Source of the DNA: Bacillus_I endophytica_A
Lineage (GTDB): Bacteria; Bacillota; Bacilli; Bacillales; Bacillaceae_H
Direction of reading: 5' to 3'
NCBI RefSeq assembly: GCF_026790145.1
Contig: NZ_JALAMS010000032.1
Coordinates: 77,262 to 141,261 of the forward strand
DNA length: 64,000 bases
Below the pieces are notes generated by a model. That model saw nothing but the letters and a program-made list of their open reading frames with translations, searched no databases and was not told the DNA's origin. The position numbers were made by a program, and so were the translations under genes. This document shows, one piece after another, positions 59,183 to 64,000 of this stretch (position 1 is its first letter; each line of letters starts with the position of its first letter).

Positions 59183-60575
59183 TGTTCATTCCTCCTAACG
59201 CTGAAAGCATTGGCTTAAATTTTGTTTTTGTTTCTTCATATTCACTTTGAGGATCTGAATCTCCCACAATTCCACAACCTGCAAAAAGTGATGCTTCATG
59301 ACCACGCAGCAATGCTGATCGTATTCCAACAATAAATTCACCGTTACCATCCCCATCAAGCCATCCAATTGGGGCTGCATACCATCCTCTTTCAAACACC
59401 TCTAGCTTTTCTAACACCTCAACAGACTCTTCTTTAGGATATCCACCAAGAGCAGGAGTTGGGTGCAGTTTCTCCACAAGTTCAATAAGAGTGGTTCCTT
59501 CTTTTGCTTTTCCTTTAATAGGAGTATATAAGTGTTGAATATGCTTTACTTTATAAAGAGTTGGATGCTCAGGGGCATATACATTTAAGCACGTCTCTTT
59601 CATTGCCTTTTCAATCATATTTACAACAAGGTTATGTTCAAACAAGTTCTTTTCGTCGTTCAATAGCTCTTCCCCTAATTTTTCATCTTCCTCTGCAGAA
59701 TGTCCCCTTGGGATAGAGCCTGCTAAGCACGTTGAAAAGACCTCACCATCAACACTTTTTACAAGTCGTTCCGGAGAAGCACCGATAAAACATTGGCTAT
59801 CTTGTTCAACAGCAAAAATATAGCTTAAATTCTGTTCTTCTAGCAAGTTTGATAAGGCATATTCACTCCATATTTTTTCATGAAATGTTACTTGTAATTC
59901 ACGTGCTAATACAACTTTTTCAATTTCACCACTTCTAATCTGTTCTGTTGCATGCTTCACAGCTCTTTTCCATTCTTCAGGAGCGACTTCATGTTGAACA
60001 GCATCTCTGTTATGAACTTGAGATGGAAGAGTGTCAGAAGCAAGAAAAGTTTCTTCGATATGCTCCATTTCTTTTATAATGTCCTCTACTGATTCGCCTT
60101 GCTTAATATATCGATTAAAGGTTAAAAAAGCTTCTTTATTATAGGAGGTAAAAAGAACTTTAGGAACAAAAAAACGACTAACAGGAAAACTCGTCCATAA
60201 ATTATCTTCCTTTTGATAAGGATGAAAAGAGAATCCTCCAAAAAGCAAGTTACCTGTCCCAAACGGTGTTTTGTTGTCCTCTGCACCTCCAATAAAACGC
60301 TTCCATTCTTCTTCAACATACTTAAAACGATCTCTACCCTTATTCTTTTCAATAATATGGGCATAATCAAATCCAACTAGATAAAAAGGATCATACGCAT
60401 CTTTCCAAAAGAAACGCTTCCCTTCATATAAATGGCGCCCATTATAGTAAACAGAGAGAGGATCAAACTGAGCAATTTGCTTTACGATACTAACAAACTG
60501 AGGCTTCTCTAATTTATTAGCACGTAAACTAGCGTCTTCAATTTTCCGTTTCGCTTCCTCAATGCTTGTAACCAC
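59172..60575 (-). CDS. menF: Isochorismate synthase MenF
   Basis: A 467-residue chorismate-using enzyme. The C-terminal domain has GEIEKVVLARELQVTF, ASPERLVKSVDGEVFSTCLAGSIPRG, PTPALGGYPKEESVEVLEKLE and GCGIVGDSDPQSEYEETKTK with the Mg/active-site Glu residues. GTG at 60575 is preferred, with GGAGG 8 bases upstream; a 36-codon longer ORF has no support. It opens the menFDHBEC operon. Confidence 0.93.
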   Translation of the reverse strand: MVTSIEEAKRKIEDASLRANKLEKPQFVSIVKQIAQFDPLSVYYNGRHLYEGKRFFWKDAYDPFYLVGFDYAHIIEKNKGRDRFKYVEEEWKRFIGGAEDNKTPFGTGNLLFGGFSFHPYQKEDNLWTSFPVSRFFVPKVLFTSYNKEAFLTFNRYIKQGESVEDIIKEMEHIEETFLASDTLPSQVHNRDAVQHEVAPEEWKRAVKHATEQIRSGEIEKVVLARELQVTFHEKIWSEYALSNLLEEQNLSYIFAVEQDSQCFIGASPERLVKSVDGEVFSTCLAGSIPRGHSAEEDEKLGEELLNDEKNLFEHNLVVNMIEKAMKETCLNVYAPEHPTLYKVKHIQHLYTPIKGKAKEGTTLIELVEKLHPTPALGGYPKEESVEVLEKLEVFERGWYAAPIGWLDGDGNGEFIVGIRSALLRGHEASLFAGCGIVGDSDPQSEYEETKTKFKPMLSALGGMNNDK

Positions 60576-60967
60576 ACTAGCTCCCTCCAGTAAAATCTGA
60601 CATAATCTTATTTTTATTTCCCAATTTATTTTAGGGAAATTTATATGGTAAAATCTTTTCTTAAAGATAGAAAGTTGTAACAAAGAAAAAAATCTTCTCT
60701 TAAAATAAATGCTTGTCTAATGTTGTAGAAATACGCAACTAAATAATTATAAATCTTTCTCTTTAAAAATGCTAGTGAAGGGCTTCATAATCTAAATGTA
60801 ATCTCTATACCCCTTTTTAAACTTTATTTGCACAAAGATTTAGTAAGTGAAAAAAAGTTGAACTTTCTCGTGATTTTCTCTACACTAATGTTAGGTGTTT
60901 TTTGTCTAAAAACGTCTATCTAAAATGTTTTTATAAATATCTTTCTAGAGAGAGGATGAGAACAAGC
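60576..60967. other. Divergent control region between menF and menA
   Basis: About 390 bases without a credible gene. It holds the menA promoter (60858-60886) and AT-rich sequence where the men operon promoter must lie; I cannot assign that promoter with confidence. Confidence 0.5.
60858..60886 (+). promoter_or_regulatory. Promoter of menA
   Basis: TTGAAC (60858-60863) and TACACT (60881-60886) with a 17-base spacer. Confidence 0.65.
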
Positions 60968-61894
60968 ATGCAATCATCACAACCGCGTGCTGCTCAATCG
61001 CCAAAAAAGGGATGGAAAGTATGGTGGAAATTAACACGTCCACATACCTTAACAGCAGCTTTTGTTCCTGTCTTAATTGGAACAGCTCTGTCTATGCAAT
61101 CTACTTCAGTTAATATTCCCATCTTTCTAGCAATGTTAATTGCGTGTCTTTTTATTCAAATTGCTACGAACCTTTTCAACGAATATTACGACTTCAAGCG
61201 TGGACTTGACAATGAAAACTCGGTAGGAATTGGTGGCGGAATTGTTCGTGAAGGAATTTCTCCTCGGACAATTATGAACAGTGCTCTTATTTTGTACTTA
61301 TTATCAATGATTATTGGGGTATATATTTGCATGAGTAGCAGCTGGTGGCTTGCGCTTATCGGCCTTTTTTGTATGGCTGTTGGATATCTTTATACTGGAG
61401 GTCCATACCCTATTGCTTATACACCGTTTGGAGAACTCGTATCAGGACTTATGATGGGAAGTTCCATCATATTGATTTCTTTCTTCATTCAAACAGGAAA
61501 GATTACAGCAGAAAGTGTTGTCGTATCTATTCCTATTGCAATTCTTGTAGGTGCTATTCTACTTGCAAACAATATCCGTGATTTTGACGGAGACAAAGAG
61601 TTTGGCCGTAAGACGTTAGCTATTCTCGTCGGAAAGAAACAGTCTATTGTAGTGTTAGCATCTATGTTCACCGTATCTTATGTATGGATTATTGGACTTA
61701 TTATTGCAGGAGTAGCAAGCCCTTGGCTATTATTAGTATTCCTTAGCCTTCCAAAACCAATCCAAGCTGTAAAAGGATTTATTGGAAAAACAATGCCAAT
61801 TCAAATGGTACCGGCTATGAAAGCTACAGCACAAACAAATACGTTCTTTGGATTTTTATTATCCATTGGTCTTTTTATCGGCTACTTCTTCTAA
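60968..61894 (+). CDS. menA: 1,4-Dihydroxy-2-naphthoate polyprenyltransferase
   Basis: A 308-residue UbiA-family membrane enzyme. The first Asp-rich motif is NEYYDFKRGLDNENS, the second is NNIRDFDGDKEFGRKTLA. It prenylates DHNA to demethylmenaquinone. The ATG of MQSSQPRA is chosen with GAGAGGATGAG upstream; a longer in-frame start is less likely. It is divergent from the men operon, as in B. subtilis. Confidence 0.93.
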   Translation: MQSSQPRAAQSPKKGWKVWWKLTRPHTLTAAFVPVLIGTALSMQSTSVNIPIFLAMLIACLFIQIATNLFNEYYDFKRGLDNENSVGIGGGIVREGISPRTIMNSALILYLLSMIIGVYICMSSSWWLALIGLFCMAVGYLYTGGPYPIAYTPFGELVSGLMMGSSIILISFFIQTGKITAESVVVSIPIAILVGAILLANNIRDFDGDKEFGRKTLAILVGKKQSIVVLASMFTVSYVWIIGLIIAGVASPWLLLVFLSLPKPIQAVKGFIGKTMPIQMVPAMKATAQTNTFFGFLLSIGLFIGYFF

Positions 61895-61921
61895 AAAACA
61901 CAGTCTTTTGACTGTGTTTTT
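61891..61921 (+). terminator. Terminator after menA
   Basis: AAAAAACACAGTC pairs with GACTGTGTTTTTT. Confidence 0.92.
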
Positions 61922-62092
61922 TCTTATATTACGATACTGTTATTTCTCATTATTTAAGATCGACTTTTAATTATATGCTTTATAATCCTATACATTAGAA
62001 AAGAACATTGTGCTTATCCTATTACATGTTGAAACTTTTTAACTTTGTACAACGTATTACAAGAAGAAAACTATTTGAAAAGAGGAGAAGAA

Positions 62093-62893
62093 ATGAATTC
62101 ACATGAAATAGATTATAAACTTTATGGAGATGATATGCAGTTCGTAGAGATTGAACTTGATCCACGTGAAAGTATTATAGCAGAAGCTGGAAGTATGATG
62201 ATGATGGAAGAGAACATTGAAATGGAAACCATTTTTGGAGATGGATCAGCAAGTTCTGGTGGAAGTGGACTATTTGGAAAGCTTATGGGAGCTGGCAAGC
62301 GTGTATTAACAGGCGAAAGTCTTTTTATGACAGCATTTACGAATAGCGCTCATAACAAACGTCGCGTCTCTTTTGCTGCCCCTTATCCAGGAAAGATTAT
62401 CCCAATGGATTTAAGCGAACTAAACGGCAAAATCATATGTCAAAAAGATGCTTTTCTTTGTGCAGCAAAAGGTGTAGCAGTTGGAATTGATTTCCAACGA
62501 AAACTTGGAACAGGTTTCTTTGGTGGAGAAGGATTTATTATGCAAAAAGTAGAAGGTGATGGTCTTGCTTTCCTTCATGCTGGGGGTACAATCCACGAGA
62601 AAACACTTGAACGTGGTGAACGTCTACGTGTTGATACAGGATGTTTAGTTGCTATGACAAAAAATGTAGACTATAACATTGAATATGTAGGAAAAGTAAA
62701 AACTGCTTTGTTTGGTGGAGAAGGATTATTCTTTGCAACATTAACAGGTCCAGGAAAGGTGTGGATTCAATCTCTCCCATTTAGCCGCCTTGCTGATCGA
62801 ATGTTTGCAAACTCCCCTGTTGGAACACAGTCTCGGGGAGAAGGAAGTGTTCTCAATTCTCTTGGGGATTTCCTTGGCGGTGACCGTCGCTAA
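62093..62893 (+). CDS. AIM24/TIGR00266-family protein
   Basis: A 266-residue protein built of repeated beta units (AEAGSMMMMEENIEMETIFGDG, FAAPYPGKIIPMDLSE, KVEGDGLAFLHAGGTIHE). Glycine-rich GSASSGGSGLFGKLMGAGKRVL links the parts. The family is widespread and of unknown function, linked in other organisms to membranes or stress. ATG at 62093 has AGAGGAG upstream. Confidence 0.8.
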   Translation: MNSHEIDYKLYGDDMQFVEIELDPRESIIAEAGSMMMMEENIEMETIFGDGSASSGGSGLFGKLMGAGKRVLTGESLFMTAFTNSAHNKRRVSFAAPYPGKIIPMDLSELNGKIICQKDAFLCAAKGVAVGIDFQRKLGTGFFGGEGFIMQKVEGDGLAFLHAGGTIHEKTLERGERLRVDTGCLVAMTKNVDYNIEYVGKVKTALFGGEGLFFATLTGPGKVWIQSLPFSRLADRMFANSPVGTQSRGEGSVLNSLGDFLGGDRR

Positions 62894-62922
62894 AGTTTCT
62901 GCTTCAAAAACTGATAAAAAAC

Positions 62923-62953
62923 AAAAAGCATGCAGATTCTGCATGCTTTTTTA
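62923..62953. terminator. Terminator of the tRNA operon (bidirectional)
   Basis: AAAAGCATGCAGA pairs with TCTGCATGCTTTT, followed by T or A runs on either strand. Confidence 0.92.
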
Positions 62954-62955
62954 GA

Positions 62956-63027
62956 TGACCCGTACGGGATTCGAACCCGTGTTACCGCCGTGAAAGGGCG
63001 GTGTCTTAACCGCTTGACCAACGGGCC
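62956..63027 (-). tRNA. tRNA-Glu (TTC)
   Basis: A full cloverleaf with anticodon loop CTTTCAC; no 3' CCA is encoded. It is the last tRNA of the operon. Confidence 0.95.
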
Positions 63028-63046
63028 AATTTTATATAAATTTCGA

Positions 63047-63137
63047 TGGCGGAGAAGGAGGGATTTGAACCCTCGCGCCGCTTGCGCGACCTACACCCTT
63101 AGCAGGGGCGCCTCTTCAGCCACTTGAGTACTTCCCC
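63047..63137 (-). tRNA. tRNA-Ser (GCT)
   Basis: A long variable arm; anticodon loop CTGCTAA; CCA encoded. Confidence 0.95.
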
Positions 63138-63140
63138 GTT

Positions 63141-63215
63141 TGGCTCCACAGGTAGGACTCGAACCTACGACCGATCGGTTAACAGCCGATAGCTCTACCA
63201 CTGAGCTACTGTGGA
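63141..63215 (-). tRNA. tRNA-Asn (GTT)
   Basis: Acceptor TCCACAG, anticodon loop CTGTTAA, CCA encoded. Confidence 0.95.
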
Positions 63216-63220
63216 ATATA

Positions 63221-63297
<77 letters not shown>

Positions 63298-63301
63298 ATA
63301 A

Positions 63302-63375
63302 TGGAGCGGGTGATGAGAATCGAACTCACGACATCAGCTTGGAAGGCTGAGGTTTTACCACTAAACTACACCCGC
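63302..63375 (-). tRNA. tRNA-Gly (TCC)
   Basis: Acceptor GCGGGTG, anticodon loop CTTCCAA, CCA encoded, discriminator T as usual for Gly. Confidence 0.95.
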
Positions 63376-63391
63376 AGTAATATTTAAAAGA

Positions 63392-63468
63392 TGGGGCGAT
63401 TGATGGGAATCGAACCCACGAGTGCCAGAGCCACAATCTGGTGCGTTAACCACTTCGCCACAACCGCC
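63392..63468 (-). tRNA. tRNA-His (GTG)
   Basis: Anticodon loop TTGTGGC. The extra 5' G (-1) faces discriminator C, the His identity pair. CCA encoded. Confidence 0.95.
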
Positions 63469-63504
63469 AACATAAATATCTATATAATTTCATTGAACTC
63501 GATA

Positions 63505-63580
63505 TGGTGGCTCAGGACGGAATCGAACCGCCGACACATGGATTTTCAGTCCATTGCTCTACCAACTGAGCTACTGAGCC
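63505..63580 (-). tRNA. tRNA-Phe (GAA)
   Basis: Acceptor GGCTCAG, anticodon loop CTGAAAA, CCA encoded. Confidence 0.95.
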
Positions 63581-63591
63581 TAATAAAATAA

Positions 63592-63667
63592 TGGCGGTCC
63601 CGACGGGAATCGAACCCGCGATCTCCTGCGTGACAGGCAGGCATGTTAACCGCTACACCACGGGACC
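63592..63667 (-). tRNA. tRNA-Asp (GTC)
   Basis: Acceptor GGTCCCG, anticodon loop CTGTCAC, CCA encoded. Confidence 0.95.
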
Positions 63668-63669
63668 TT

Positions 63670-63746
<77 letters not shown>

Positions 63747-63766
63747 ATATGAAATTAAAATAAATA

Positions 63767-63859
63767 TGGAGGAGGAAGGGGGATTCGAACCCCCGCGGGT
63801 TTTGACACCCCTGTCGGTTTTCAAGACCGATCCCTTCAGCCGGACTTGGGTATTCCTCC
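63767..63859 (-). tRNA. tRNA-Ser (TGA)
   Basis: Acceptor GGAGGAA, long variable arm, anticodon loop CTTGAAA. The base before CCA reads T, where Bacillus Ser tRNAs usually have G; the acceptor stem itself is complete. Confidence 0.92.
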
Positions 63860-63868
63860 AAAATATTA

Positions 63869-63945
63869 TGGTAGCGGCGGAGGGGATCGAACCCCCGACC
63901 TCACGGGTATGAACCGTACGCTCTAGCCAGCTGAGCTACACCGCC
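63869..63945 (-). tRNA. tRNA-Met (CAT), elongator type
   Basis: Anticodon loop TTCATAC, acceptor GGCGGTG, CCA encoded. A tRNA-Ile2 with modified C34 is an alternative, but the body resembles elongator Met. Confidence 0.85.
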
Positions 63946-63984
63946 ATATATTTATTTTAATTCTAATTCATTTGTAATAATAAT

Positions 63985-64000
63985 TGGTGGAGCCTAGCGG
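63985..64000 (-). tRNA. tRNA-Ala, 3' end only (partial)
   Basis: The right edge cuts into a tRNA ending CCGCTAGGCTCCACCA, which fits Bacillus tRNA-Ala; the anticodon is outside the window. Confidence 0.65.

Overview
The window is chromosomal DNA from a low-GC Gram-positive endospore former of the Bacillaceae. Gene content and order follow the Bacillus subtilis 'yt' region: rsuA-murJ(ytgP)-ytfP, ytwF, leuS, ytzH, ytqAB, ytpAB, ytoA, ytrEF, metK, pckA, ytmBA, ytlACD, ytkD, ytkC, dps, luxS, ytjA, ytiB, rpmE2, ythAB, mntABCD and menFDHBEC/menA. Protein sequences and several insertions differ from B. subtilis, so it is a related species; a Priestia-like or other Bacillus lineage is only a guess. 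Most intergenic terminators are readable, and the regulation is typical of Bacillus: a T-box for leuS, an S-box for metK, and Fur, Zur, MntR and CcpN sites.

Layout. 1-13.8 kb is a sulfur-scavenging accessory block, all on the minus strand. A LysR regulator is followed by a cluster resembling the B. subtilis ytm (cmo/tcy) operon: two flavin monooxygenases, a glutaredoxin-like protein, an N-acetyltransferase and an amino-acid ABC importer, then an aminotransferase and a GldA-like dehydrogenase. One monooxygenase, cmoO, is frameshifted. Beside it lies ssuBACD for alkanesulfonates, behind an unusual leader with two copies of a small hairpin element, each followed by a terminator. 13.8-31.5 kb is mainly housekeeping: rRNA and tRNA modification, lipid II flippase, leuS, a terpene synthase, a glycosyltransferase and the YtrEF-like ABC exporter. 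31.5-36 kb holds metK and pckA with a three-gene operon between them that looks like the SigO/RsoA two-subunit sigma factor plus YvrJ. 36-48 kb holds ytlACD, ytkD, a holin, dps, luxS, yidD, carbonic anhydrase, the alternative L31 gene and cytochrome bd. 47.6-48.4 kb holds a small iron-regulated operon of unknown function. 48.4-60.7 kb carries the manganese transporter and the menaquinone operon, with menA divergent. The window ends in a tRNA array on the minus strand (Ala partial, Met, Ser, fMet, Asp, Phe, His, Gly, Ile, Asn, Ser, Glu) with the order of the end of a typical Bacillus rRNA-linked array.

How it fits together. The sulfur block brings in and oxidises organosulfur compounds, so that sulfur can feed cysteine and methionine and then SAM (metK); luxS recycles the SAM by-product. 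The men genes supply menaquinone for the cytochrome bd oxidase. The best candidates for undescribed biology are the ssu leader elements, the altered cmo operon, the Fur-controlled DUF2325 operon and the SigO/RsoA-like operon. Functions are assigned from recognised motifs, family resemblance and gene order; no database search was run.
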